Below, one piece after another: positions 17,325 through 26,826 of a stretch of 64,000 nt of DNA. Both the position numbers and the translations under genes were made by a program. Source of the stretch: Hwangdonia lutea (GTDB lineage Bacteria; Bacteroidota; Bacteroidia; Flavobacteriales; Flavobacteriaceae); NCBI RefSeq assembly GCF_032814565.1, contig NZ_CP136521.1, positions 1,584,501-1,648,500 of the forward strand. Direction: 5' to 3'. The stretch's first letter is position 1; every line of letters starts with the position of its first letter. Below the pieces are notes generated by a model, which worked only from the letters and a program-made list of their open reading frames with translations, did not search any database and was not told where the DNA came from.

Positions 17325-19235
17325 ATGGCACAGGTAAAAGTACACAGTCTATTTACAGAATTCGATATCAACCTTTTTAAAGCCGGGAAACATTTTAGGC
17401 TTTACGAAAAATTTGGTTCTCATCTTATTACAGTTGATGGTATTGATGGTGTATATTTTGCAGTTTGGGCACCCACGGCAAAACAGGTTTCTGTAATTGG
17501 CGATTTTAATTATTGGATGGAAGGCGAACACCAATTAAACGTACGTTGGGATTCCAGTGGTATTTGGGAAGGCTTTATTCCGCTTGTTGAAAAAGGGGCG
17601 ATATATAAATATAAAATACAGAGCAACAACAACGATATAAAAACTGAAAAAGCAGACCCTTATGCAAGGCGCTATGAGCACAATCCAAAAACAGCCTCTA
17701 TAGTTTGGGACGACGATTATAAGTGGAAAGACAAAAACTGGATGAAAACGCGTAAAAAACACAATGCGTTAGATGCGCCCTTTTCGGTTTACGAAGTCCA
17801 TTTGGGATCTTGGAAAAAGCAGGTGGAAGAAAATCGGTTTCTGTCCTATTACGAGCTTGCCGACGATTTGGTTAACTATGTAAAAGACATGAATTTTACA
17901 CACGTCGAGTTTATGCCAATTATGGAGTTTCCGTACGACCCCTCTTGGGGTTATCAAGTTACGGGGTATTTTGCACCAACATCGCGCTTTGGCTATCCCG
18001 AAGAATTCAAGTATTTAGTTGATAAATTCCATCAAGCCGGAATAGGCATTATTTTAGATTGGGTGCCATCACATTTTCCAGAAGACGCCCACGGATTGGG
18101 GTTCTTTGATGGTTCGAACCTATACGAACACCCTGATAAACGCAAAGGTTACCATCAAGATTGGAAAAGTTTGATTTTTAATTATGAACGCAATGAAGTG
18201 CGTTCGTTTTTAATAAGTAATGCCGTGTTTTGGCTAGACCAATACCACGCCGATGGTTTACGTGTTGATGCCGTTGCCTCTATGCTGTTTTTAGATTATT
18301 CGAGAGAAGATGGCGAATGGGAACCAAATATACATGGCGGCAGGGAAAACCTAGCCGTGATAAGCTTTTTAAAGGAATTGAATGAAGAAGTTTACAGCTC
18401 TTTCCCTGATGTGCAAACCATAGCTGAAGAATCAACCGCATTTCCGGGCGTTTCCAAACCCGTGTTTTTGGGCGGTTTAGGTTTTGGCATGAAATGGATG
18501 ATGGGTTGGATGCACGATACTTTAGAGTATTTTGCCAAAGACCCAATCTATAGAAAATTCCATCAAAACGATATTACCTTTAGTTTGGCTTATGCCTTTT
18601 CTGAAAACTTTATGTTACCGCTTTCGCACGACGAGGTGGTGTACGGCAAAAAATCTATTCTGGGGCGAATGCCTGGAGACGAGTGGCAGCGCTTTGCCAA
18701 CCTCCGTCTTTTATACAGCTACATGTTTACGCATCCCGGAACAAAACTGGTATTTATGGGTGGCGAATTTGGGCAACAAGACGAGTGGGATTTTGAAGGT
18801 AGCTTAGATTGGAATTTATTGGAATTCAAATCGCATAAAAACTTTCAACACTTTTTTAAAGCCCTAAACAGCTTATACAATACCACACCGGCTTTATTCG
18901 AAAAAGCATTTAGCAGCGAAGGGTTTGAGTGGATTAGTTTCGATGACCACGAAAACTGTGTTTTATCGTATATCCGAAAAGGAAAAAAAGCAGCAGACGA
19001 TGTGGTTGTAGTCTGTAATTTAACGCCAACGGTTAGAGAAAAATATCGCATCGGCGTTACCAAAAAAGGCAAACTAACCGAGATTTTTAATAGCGACGAA
19101 AAAGCCTTTGGAGGCAGCGGTATTTCAAATTCAAAAGAAATTGGCATAAAAAAACAATCTTGGAACGGAAAAGATTATTCGGCAGAAATTACACTTCCAC
19201 CACTTGGTGTTTCCATATTTAAATTCAAGCAATAA
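17325..19235 (+). CDS. glgB: 1,4-alpha-glucan branching enzyme
   Basis: GlgB creates alpha-1,6 branches in glycogen-type glucan. The 636-residue protein has an N-terminal carbohydrate-binding CBM48 domain (about 20-125; VYFAVWAPTAKQVSVIGDFN), the GH13_9 barrel and a C-terminal beta-domain. Catalytic residues are D315 in GLRVDAVASM and E368 in AEESTAFP, 53 residues apart as in E. coli GlgB (D405/E458). The segment LPLSHDEVVYGKKS carries the substrate-site histidine and aspartate. It is co-directional with the maltokinase (10-base gap) and followed by a hairpin before the GH31 gene. Confidence 0.97.
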   Translation: MAQVKVHSLFTEFDINLFKAGKHFRLYEKFGSHLITVDGIDGVYFAVWAPTAKQVSVIGDFNYWMEGEHQLNVRWDSSGIWEGFIPLVEKGAIYKYKIQSNNNDIKTEKADPYARRYEHNPKTASIVWDDDYKWKDKNWMKTRKKHNALDAPFSVYEVHLGSWKKQVEENRFLSYYELADDLVNYVKDMNFTHVEFMPIMEFPYDPSWGYQVTGYFAPTSRFGYPEEFKYLVDKFHQAGIGIILDWVPSHFPEDAHGLGFFDGSNLYEHPDKRKGYHQDWKSLIFNYERNEVRSFLISNAVFWLDQYHADGLRVDAVASMLFLDYSREDGEWEPNIHGGRENLAVISFLKELNEEVYSSFPDVQTIAEESTAFPGVSKPVFLGGLGFGMKWMMGWMHDTLEYFAKDPIYRKFHQNDITFSLAYAFSENFMLPLSHDEVVYGKKSILGRMPGDEWQRFANLRLLYSYMFTHPGTKLVFMGGEFGQQDEWDFEGSLDWNLLEFKSHKNFQHFFKALNSLYNTTPALFEKAFSSEGFEWISFDDHENCVLSYIRKGKKAADDVVVVCNLTPTVREKYRIGVTKKGKLTEIFNSDEKAFGGSGISNSKEIGIKKQSWNGKDYSAEITLPPLGVSIFKFKQ

Positions 19236-19242
19236 GCAGTCC

Positions 19243-19288
19243 TTACGTAAAACACAATTATTTCGCTGATTGATTGTGTTTTATGTAA
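19243..19288 (+). repeat. 16-bp inverted repeat between glgB and the GH31 gene
   Basis: TTACGTAAAACACAAT (19243-19258) pairs with ATTGTGTTTTATGTAA (19273-19288) at 15 of 16 positions plus one G-T, around a 14-base loop. No T-run follows, so it looks more like an mRNA-processing or stabilising hairpin, or a protein-binding site, than a classic terminator. It may set the ratio of GH31 mRNA to the upstream genes. Confidence 0.6.
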
Positions 19289-19375
19289 CCAAACTCCTTA
19301 ATTTTTATTGAAATTTTATCTTTAAAATATAATGATTTTAGTACTTTCGGCAATTAATTAAATTGCTAATCATTT

Positions 19376-21775
19376 ATGATTTTAAATACCCAATTAGAAT
19401 ACAAGGGAGACTTGTTTCCTGCTACCATAAAGACCTACAAAAAAGATGTGGATGTTCTGCATTTTTCAACTACAAATAACGTTATCCTTCAACTTACTGT
19501 TTTAAGAGATAGCGTTTTAAGATTTAGATATACCACCGTTGGTAAATTTGAAAATGATTTTTCTTATGCTATTGATGAAAATGCAAGCAGAGGCTACAAT
19601 CATTTGGAAATTTCTGATGACGATGAAAAATACATTGTTACTACATCAAAGCTAATCTGCCACATTTATAAATCGGATTTAAGAAAATCTATCTTTGATG
19701 CTAAAGATAAATCCCTTATCTGCGAAGACGAAAAAGGCTTCCACTGGGAAGAAAGTTACGAGTTAGGCGGCGACATTGTTAAAATGAGCAAAGCCGCTCA
19801 AAACGGAGAAAGCTATTACGGTTTAGGCGACAAACCAAATCACTTAAACTTAAAAGGAAAGCGATTTGAAAACTGGGCCACCGATTCTTATGCCTATGGC
19901 AAAGACACAGACCCTATTTACAAAGCCATTCCGTTTTACACGGCATTACACGATAACAAATCATACGGGATTTTCTTTGATAATACCTTTAAAACCTATT
20001 TCGATTTTTGCCACGAACGCAGAAACGTAACCAGTTTTTGGGCACAGGGTGGCGAAATGAACTATTACTTTATTTACGGCCCTAAAATGATTGATGTGGT
20101 TTCAAATTATACCGATTTAACCGGTACCCCTGAATTGCCGCCACTTTGGGCATTAGGTTACCACCAGTGTAAATGGAGTTATTATCCAGAATCTAACGTT
20201 AAGGAAATCACCTCAAAATTTAGAGAATTAAATATTCCCTGTGATGCGATTTATTTAGACATTGATTACATGGACGGGTTCCGTTGTTTTACATGGAATA
20301 AAGATTATTTTCCAGACCCAAAACGCATGGTTAAAGAGCTTGCCGACGACGGGTTTAAAACCGTGGCCATTATAGATCCAGGCATCAAAATCGATATGGA
20401 TTACGATGTTTTCCGCGAGGGACTGGAAAAAGACTATTTCTGTAAACGTGCCGATGGCCCGTACATGAAAGGTAAAGTGTGGCCCGGGGAATGTTATTTC
20501 CCAGATTTCACAAGACCAGAGGTTAGAAAATGGTGGGCTGGATTATTTAAAGAGCTCATAGAAGATATTGGCGTAAAAGGTGTTTGGAACGATATGAACG
20601 AACCTGCAGTTATGGACGTTCCGGGAAAAACATTCCCCAACGATGTAAGGCACGATTACGACGGCAACCCTTGTAGCCACCGTAAAGCACATAACATTTA
20701 TGGCATGCAAATGGCACGCGCCACCTACCATGGTTTAAAAAAGTTTAATTACCCAAAGCGCCCATTTGTAATTACACGATCGGCCTATTCGGGTACACAG
20801 CGCTACACCTCCACTTGGATGGGAGACAACGTAGCCTCTTGGGAGCATTTACAAATAGCAAATATCCAAGCGCAGCGTTTAGCCTTGTCGGGCTTCTCTT
20901 TTGCGGGATCGGATATTGGTGGATTTGCGGAGCAACCTAACGGAGAACTTTACGCCCGTTGGATTCAACTTGGGGTTTTTCACCCATTTTGTAGAACCCA
21001 TTCATCCGGTGATCATGGCGACCAAGAACCTTGGGCTTTTGATGACGACATAACAAACATTGTACGTAAGTTTATCGAAATTAGATACCAATTACTACCT
21101 TATTTGTATACCGCATTTCACCAATATTCGCAAGATAATGTGCCTATGTTAAAATCGTTGGTATTATTTGATCAAGACGATTCTCAAACACATTACCGCA
21201 CTGATGAATTTGTTTGTGGTAATCAGCTGTTAATTTGCCCCGTAAACGAACCAAACGCAAAAGGAAGGCGTATGTACATTCCAAAAGGCGAATGGTATAA
21301 TTTCTGGACCAATGAGTTGGTTTTAGGCGGTAAAGAAACTTGGGTAGATGCCGATTTAGACAGCATGCCAATTTTTGTAAAAGCGGGTGCTATTATTCCT
21401 AAATATCCCGTACAACAGTATGTTGGAGAAAAATCGATTGATGAGTTAACCCTTGACGTTTATTATAAACACGGTAAAGAAGATTCTGAATTGTACGAAG
21501 ACGCCAATGATGGGTTTGATTACAAAAAAGGACGTTACAGTTTAAGAAAGTTCAATTTATCTGGAAATGACAATAAATTGGTAATTCGAATTCATAAAAG
21601 AGGAAAATACGAAACTCCTTACGAAACTTTTAAATTTAATTTAATTGGACTACCTTTTAAAGTAAAATCGATAAAAGTTGATAATGAATATATTGATTTG
21701 AAAGATGTTAAATTTAATGGAGATAATTCACTTGTTCTTTCCAAAGGATTTACAAACCTGCAAATAAAAGGATAA
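19376..21775 (+). CDS. GH31 family alpha-glucosidase
   Basis: This 799-residue glycoside hydrolase family 31 enzyme releases glucose from the non-reducing ends of alpha-glucans or maltooligosaccharides. The barrel has the signatures ALGYHQCKWSYYPE and DIDYMDGFRCFTW. The nucleophile is D406 in GVWNDMNEPAV and the acid/base D484 in TWMGDNVASWEHL, followed by GFSFAGSDIGGF. No signal peptide is evident, so it is probably cytoplasmic and degrades stored glucan or its oligosaccharides. Together with the five preceding genes it would turn over the polymer made by the GlgE route. A strong terminator follows. Confidence 0.93.
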   Translation: MILNTQLEYKGDLFPATIKTYKKDVDVLHFSTTNNVILQLTVLRDSVLRFRYTTVGKFENDFSYAIDENASRGYNHLEISDDDEKYIVTTSKLICHIYKSDLRKSIFDAKDKSLICEDEKGFHWEESYELGGDIVKMSKAAQNGESYYGLGDKPNHLNLKGKRFENWATDSYAYGKDTDPIYKAIPFYTALHDNKSYGIFFDNTFKTYFDFCHERRNVTSFWAQGGEMNYYFIYGPKMIDVVSNYTDLTGTPELPPLWALGYHQCKWSYYPESNVKEITSKFRELNIPCDAIYLDIDYMDGFRCFTWNKDYFPDPKRMVKELADDGFKTVAIIDPGIKIDMDYDVFREGLEKDYFCKRADGPYMKGKVWPGECYFPDFTRPEVRKWWAGLFKELIEDIGVKGVWNDMNEPAVMDVPGKTFPNDVRHDYDGNPCSHRKAHNIYGMQMARATYHGLKKFNYPKRPFVITRSAYSGTQRYTSTWMGDNVASWEHLQIANIQAQRLALSGFSFAGSDIGGFAEQPNGELYARWIQLGVFHPFCRTHSSGDHGDQEPWAFDDDITNIVRKFIEIRYQLLPYLYTAFHQYSQDNVPMLKSLVLFDQDDSQTHYRTDEFVCGNQLLICPVNEPNAKGRRMYIPKGEWYNFWTNELVLGGKETWVDADLDSMPIFVKAGAIIPKYPVQQYVGEKSIDELTLDVYYKHGKEDSELYEDANDGFDYKKGRYSLRKFNLSGNDNKLVIRIHKRGKYETPYETFKFNLIGLPFKVKSIKVDNEYIDLKDVKFNGDNSLVLSKGFTNLQIKG

Positions 21776-21796
21776 TAAATCCTTTAAACTTAATTC

Positions 21797-21833
21797 AAAA
21801 AGCCCTTTCAAAACAATTTTGAAAGGGCTTTTT
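21797..21833. terminator. Bidirectional terminator
   Basis: A perfect 17-bp stem (arms 21797-21813 and 21817-21833, core AGCCCTTTCAAAA) with a CAA loop has an A-run before and a T-run after. It sits between the convergent GH31 gene and the antiporter gene, whose stop it overlaps on the outer side, and can serve both strands. Confidence 0.9.
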
Positions 21834-21834
21834 A

Positions 21835-23670
21835 TTATACTTTTTCCACATCAAAAGGTTTTCCTAAATACACCAATTGAAATCCGTCTTCAATTTTATC
21901 AACCTCCATGTTATAAGACGATATAATATGAAGCTCATCTTCATTGTCTTTTATAAATAACGGTATAATATCCTTGTCCTCATTGGTTATTTTAATTAGG
22001 CTTTCGTAATGTTCTTTATCCTTTAAATCAATTTCCTGAATTGATGGATGCCTTCTTGTTAATTCTATTAAAGCGCTAAAATCATCAGTGTGTGAAAACA
22101 AACCTTCTCTTGGATTGTTATTCTCATCTAACATCTCGTTTGTTGTTACTAATCTAAACGATCCGTTTTCACCAAATTGCTTGCTAAATTTATTTATAGC
22201 GTATTTATTTATATCTGGATTTCCGGTAAGCGCCATTAAATAGCCCATGTCGTTTAACTCGATATTATCCATCAATCTGTCCGAATATATATTTGTGGTT
22301 ATGGCTTCCAGCCCCAGTTCTTTTGCTTTTTGTATGTTTCTTTCATTACTATCAATAAGTACCACATGCCTATTGTTTGTATGAAGATAATGCCCGAGCA
22401 ATCTAGATATCTTAGATGCACCTACGATTAATATACCTTCCGATTTTGTTAAAAACACACCCACCAATTTTGCAAACCGTCGCGCTGTTGTAGCGTTTAA
22501 TAAAACGGTTCCTAAAACAATCATAAACACTAAAGGCGTAATGTATTCAGCACCTGCAACACCTTGACGTAACAGTTTACTACCAAATAACGACGCAATT
22601 CCGGCGGCCACAATTCCGCGCGGTCCAACCCAACTAATAAACAGTTTTTCGTTAAGCTTTAAATTAGACCCGAGTGTACTTAAAAACACCGCCAAAGGCC
22701 TAATAACAAATACAATAACAGCAAAAAGTATAACGGTTTTCCAGGTGTAAAGCAGCATTAAATCATCAATATCAATGTTTGCCGCCAATAGAATGAATAA
22801 AATAGAAATTAATAAAACACTTAACGATTCTTTAAAGTAGAGCAGTTCTTTTAGGTTTTCCAACTTACTATTGCCCAAAACCATACCCATAACTACAACC
22901 GCTAAAAGTCCAGATTCGTGAGCAAAAACTTCAGATTCAACAAAAACCAATAGTACTGTGGATAGCGACACAACATTAAGCAGATAGTGCGGAATTAACT
23001 TTTTATTAATCGCAAAGGCCAAGGCGTGCGCAAAGGTAAACCCGAAAGTTGTGCCAAAAAGAATAATTTTACCAAACTCCATAAAGGCCGTTTTTGTAAA
23101 ACCGCTGTCGCCACCAACACTTATAAACTCAAACACCAATACAGCCACCAAAGCACCAATGGGGTCTATTAAAATACCTTCCCATTTTAACACGGTAGAA
23201 ACATCTTTTTTAAGCGGAATATTTCTTAATATCGGTGTAATTACGGTGGGTCCGGTAACAATAACCAAGCCTGCAAATAAAAAGGATAGTTCCCAACTTA
23301 AATCAAAAATAAAACGAGCCAATATACCGGCACCAAAAAATGTAATGGCAGAACCTAAGGTGATTAATTTAGTAATAACGGGACCCACATTCTTTATTTC
23401 TGCTCGCTTTAAGGTTAAGCCACCCTCAAAAAGAATAATACTTATGGCCAGCGATACAAAATAGTATAAACCTTCGCCCGGAAACAGCCCTTTTTTACCA
23501 TTCCAAATAGGCTCAATCCATTTAGAACCATCTGCACTTAAATATTCGGCAGCTATTGGTCCTACAAACAACCCTATTAAAATTAAGGGTAAAATGGCGG
23601 GGATTTTAAATTTCCATGCTACCCATTGCGCTAATATGCCTAAAATGATAATACCTGCTAATTCTAACAT
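21835..23670 (-). CDS. CPA-type cation:proton antiporter with TrkA-N domain
   Basis: This 611-residue inner-membrane protein is probably a Na+(K+)/H+ antiporter of the CPA1/NhaP kind. Residues about 1-390 hold roughly 12-13 hydrophobic helices, including the conserved LILFEGGLTL and LFISWVGPRGIVAAGIASL segments. From about residue 395 a Rossmann-type TrkA-N/RCK domain follows (GILIVGASKISRLLGHYLH, then a nucleotide-site VVLIDSN), and a further cytosolic region runs to the end. The RCK domain suggests gating by nucleotide or ligand. It is divergent from the Usp gene, with an 85-base gap. Confidence 0.9.
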   Translation of the reverse strand: MLELAGIIILGILAQWVAWKFKIPAILPLILIGLFVGPIAAEYLSADGSKWIEPIWNGKKGLFPGEGLYYFVSLAISIILFEGGLTLKRAEIKNVGPVITKLITLGSAITFFGAGILARFIFDLSWELSFLFAGLVIVTGPTVITPILRNIPLKKDVSTVLKWEGILIDPIGALVAVLVFEFISVGGDSGFTKTAFMEFGKIILFGTTFGFTFAHALAFAINKKLIPHYLLNVVSLSTVLLVFVESEVFAHESGLLAVVVMGMVLGNSKLENLKELLYFKESLSVLLISILFILLAANIDIDDLMLLYTWKTVILFAVIVFVIRPLAVFLSTLGSNLKLNEKLFISWVGPRGIVAAGIASLFGSKLLRQGVAGAEYITPLVFMIVLGTVLLNATTARRFAKLVGVFLTKSEGILIVGASKISRLLGHYLHTNNRHVVLIDSNERNIQKAKELGLEAITTNIYSDRLMDNIELNDMGYLMALTGNPDINKYAINKFSKQFGENGSFRLVTTNEMLDENNNPREGLFSHTDDFSALIELTRRHPSIQEIDLKDKEHYESLIKITNEDKDIIPLFIKDNEDELHIISSYNMEVDKIEDGFQLVYLGKPFDVEKV

Positions 23671-23755
23671 AAATATTTTTTAAGGCACTAATTTAAGTAA
23701 AACAGATGATTCCATGTTTTTAAAAAAATACTATCTTTCAGCTTTCTGAAAAAAA

Positions 23756-24616
23756 TTGATAGAAACCGTGTCGTTAAAACCCTTTAAAAGTATTGGAATT
23801 GGTGTCGCTTATTCACCCAACTTAAAAGCCAATCTCTTTGAAGCCGCTCGGTTAGCCATATTTTTTGGTTCTAAACTGTTTTTAATACACGTTGGAGAAA
23901 ACTCCGAGGAAAAAATAAACATGCTCAAAGTTATTCTAAATAGCTTTGAAAAAGACAACCTAGATTACGAAGTGGTTTTTAAAATAGGTAATCCGGTAGA
24001 CGTGATTTTATCAACCACGGATGAAAAGAAAATAGACCTTTTAATTCTTGGCGCCTTACAGCGCGAGCAGTTTTTAAAATATTACGTAGGCTCCATTGCC
24101 AGAAAAATTACGCGTAACGCTAAATGCTCTGTTTTACTGTTGATAAAACCTGCGGTTGAACGCGTGCCCTGTGACCATATTGTGGTTAACGGCTTAAAAG
24201 ACCCGAAAACAGAGCAAACCATTAAGTTGGCTTTTTATGTTGCCACGAAGTTAAGCACTGAAAAAATTACGATTGTTGAAGAAATTAAGCAAGACCAAAT
24301 TGCGGTAAAAGTTGATGATGATAAATCCCTAAGACGCGCCAATATTATTAAAGAACGTATTAAACTTAGGGAAAACTCCAGAATAAAGGAAATTATAAGC
24401 CATATTCCCGAAACTTACACCCAAAACAAAACCATAAAATTACAGCCTATTTTTGGTAAAAAAGGGTATTCTATTGGTCATTATGCACAAATTTCTCGAG
24501 CCGATTTATTAGTGATGAATGCCCCATCAAAAATGACGTTCTGGGATCGCTTGTTCCCACACGATATCGAGCATATTTTAACCGAATTACCAACCGATGT
24601 ATTGATTTTACAATGA
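23756..24616 (+). CDS. Tandem universal stress protein (UspA) domains
   Basis: This 286-residue protein has two Usp-like alpha/beta domains, about residues 8-135 and 140-286. The first has FKSIGIGVAYSPN, FLIHVGEN and DLLILGALQREQFLKYYVGSIARKITRNAKCSVLLL, with the ATP-loop glycines only partly kept; the second ends in ADLLVMNAP and LPTDVLIL. It starts with TTG at 23756; a GTG four codons later (23768) is also possible. Its last bases overlap the SulP ATG (ATGA), so the two are translationally coupled and the Usp protein may regulate or accompany the transporter. Confidence 0.88.
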   Translation: MIETVSLKPFKSIGIGVAYSPNLKANLFEAARLAIFFGSKLFLIHVGENSEEKINMLKVILNSFEKDNLDYEVVFKIGNPVDVILSTTDEKKIDLLILGALQREQFLKYYVGSIARKITRNAKCSVLLLIKPAVERVPCDHIVVNGLKDPKTEQTIKLAFYVATKLSTEKITIVEEIKQDQIAVKVDDDKSLRRANIIKERIKLRENSRIKEIISHIPETYTQNKTIKLQPIFGKKGYSIGHYAQISRADLLVMNAPSKMTFWDRLFPHDIEHILTELPTDVLILQ

Positions 24617-26826
24617 GTCCGAAAAAAAATAATTTAAGAGCCTTTATTAAGGATTTGCCTAAAAATATTTTTTCGGGGTTTGTAGTGAGCCTTATTGCAT
24701 TGCCATTGGGTTTAGGCCTTGCCATGGCCAGTGATGCCCCTCCCATTGCAGGTATTATTACTGGTGTTGTTGGTGGTATTGCCGTGTCTATTTTAGGCGG
24801 AAGCCATGTTACTATTGTTGGGCTGGGAAATGGTATGGTTGGTGTTACTTTAGTCGCTATAACTACGCTTGGGCTTGAAAGTGCTTATGTAGCTATTATG
24901 TGCTCTGGTATTTTGTTGGTGCTTTTAGGGGTGTTTAGAATGGGCGCTCTTGCCGATTTTTTTCCATCGTCTGCCATTCAGGGTATGCTTGCAGCTATTG
25001 GGCTTATTATTTTAGGCAAACAATTTCATATTATGCTTGCGCATAGAATCCAGCGCGAGGATACTATTGATTATCTTTTTGAAATTCCCTTTTCTATTAA
25101 CGACGCCATAAATTACAAAAATACAGGCTTAATTTATGCTGCATTGGCTGGTATTTTAGGCTTGGTTATCATGTTGTTTTATTCAAAAATCAGGAATAAA
25201 TATTTACAGCTTATCCCTGCCCCTATGTGGATTGTATTGTTATCCATAGGGTTCAGTTACTATTTTGAGTTTGGTTTGCACGAGCCCAATCCTATCGCTA
25301 AAGAATATATGATTTCTGGCATTCCAACCATTCAAAATATAATTTCGGATATTCCAACACCAGATTTTAGCAATATATGGTCGTTTTCATTTTGGGGCAG
25401 TGTTTTGGGTTTAACGTTTATTTCGGGCATCGAATCGCTATTGAGCATTAAAGCGGTTGATAAATTAGACCCGGAAAAAAGGCGCTCCAATGTTAACAGA
25501 GACCTTAAAGGATTGGGATTGGCTACGGTTGGTAGCGGACTTTTGGGCGGGTTGAATGTGGTAACCGTTATTGCGCGTAGCTCGGTTAATGTAAACAATG
25601 GCGCGAGCAACCGGTCGTCAAACTTTTTTCATGCCGTTTTTTTAGTGTTATTTATTGTTTTGTTTAGTACACAACTCACCAGGATTCCGCTGCCGGCATT
25701 AATGGCTATATTAGTTTACGCCGGCTATAAATTAGCATCGCCACGCATTGTTACCAAAATATTTTCAATAGGCAAAGAGCAACTTATCATTTTTTTAGTA
25801 ACCTTGATTCTAACTTTAAAAATAGGATTGATAACAGGTATAATCGCTGGCGTAATAACCACTTTAATCATTCATTTTATTATTAATAAAAGTGTTGGAC
25901 TATTTTTTAGAAACGTTTTAAAACCCAATGTTTTAATGTTTAAGGAGAGTGGCGACGACAACAACTATTACGTAAGTGTTAAACATTTTTGCAGTTTTTT
26001 GAATTATTACAGGCTTAAAAGACAGCTTGATGCGGTACCAGAAAATGAAGATGTAATTGTAGATTTTTCACTGTGTGAATTTGTTGATCACACGGTTATG
26101 GAAAACATGAATAGCTACCAAGAATTATTTGATAAACGAGGTGGACATTTTGATGTTATTGGGTTGGACATGCACGATACCGATTCCAAACACCCATTTG
26201 CTTTAAGGCGCATGCTTCCCGTGCCAAGAATTATAAAAAACAGTTTAACAAGGCGCCAAACCAATATGGAGATTTTGGCCGAAGACTACCACTTTGATTA
26301 CCATCCTAAAAAAGAAAAAGAGGTGTCGTTTTTAAATCAGTTTCAGTTTTTCAGCACGAAGCATATCAATCATATTTACAATAAATTAGAGCACAGGAAA
26401 AACGCGATTTCTTTATTTGATATCGAATTTTCAGAAGGTGAACTTATCGCTAAAGAAGTGGTGCGCTCTACCATGCTTCATATCGAATTAAATCACACCA
26501 TCCCAAAATTTACCTTAGATCGAGAAGGTTTTTTGGAAAAGGTGTCGGCGCTTGCAGGTTTTAAGGATATCGACATTGAAAACCACGACGATTTTTCCGA
26601 TCGTTTTTATTTGCAGGGCGAAAACGAAAAGGCCATTAGCGCTTTTTTTAATGACGATGTAACGCATTTTTTTGAGAGTAACCCATACTACCACGTGGAA
26701 TCTAACGGAAACTCAATATTGATTTTCGGAAAGGAACGTTTAGCCAGTATAAAAGAGATTAAAGCCTTGTTCGACTTTGGTAAGCGTTTAAAGCAAACCA
26801 TTACAACCCTGCCTGACAAAGCTTAA
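24613..26826 (+). CDS. SulP-family anion transporter with STAS and an extra C-terminal domain
   Basis: This 737-residue inner-membrane transporter of the SLC26/SulP family moves anions such as sulfate or bicarbonate. The membrane part (about 15-430) has the family segment MASDAPPIAGIITGVVGG and roughly 12 helices. A STAS-like domain (about 450-540; EDVIVDFSLCEFVDHTVMENM) follows. Residues about 560-737 form an additional soluble domain that I do not recognise; it is not the carbonic-anhydrase domain found fused to some SulP proteins. The start overlaps the Usp stop by 4 bases, and the stop overlaps the convergent SLC13 gene by 4. Confidence 0.9.
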   Translation: MSPKKNNLRAFIKDLPKNIFSGFVVSLIALPLGLGLAMASDAPPIAGIITGVVGGIAVSILGGSHVTIVGLGNGMVGVTLVAITTLGLESAYVAIMCSGILLVLLGVFRMGALADFFPSSAIQGMLAAIGLIILGKQFHIMLAHRIQREDTIDYLFEIPFSINDAINYKNTGLIYAALAGILGLVIMLFYSKIRNKYLQLIPAPMWIVLLSIGFSYYFEFGLHEPNPIAKEYMISGIPTIQNIISDIPTPDFSNIWSFSFWGSVLGLTFISGIESLLSIKAVDKLDPEKRRSNVNRDLKGLGLATVGSGLLGGLNVVTVIARSSVNVNNGASNRSSNFFHAVFLVLFIVLFSTQLTRIPLPALMAILVYAGYKLASPRIVTKIFSIGKEQLIIFLVTLILTLKIGLITGIIAGVITTLIIHFIINKSVGLFFRNVLKPNVLMFKESGDDNNYYVSVKHFCSFLNYYRLKRQLDAVPENEDVIVDFSLCEFVDHTVMENMNSYQELFDKRGGHFDVIGLDMHDTDSKHPFALRRMLPVPRIIKNSLTRRQTNMEILAEDYHFDYHPKKEKEVSFLNQFQFFSTKHINHIYNKLEHRKNAISLFDIEFSEGELIAKEVVRSTMLHIELNHTIPKFTLDREGFLEKVSALAGFKDIDIENHDDFSDRFYLQGENEKAISAFFNDDVTHFFESNPYYHVESNGNSILIFGKERLASIKEIKALFDFGKRLKQTITTLPDKA

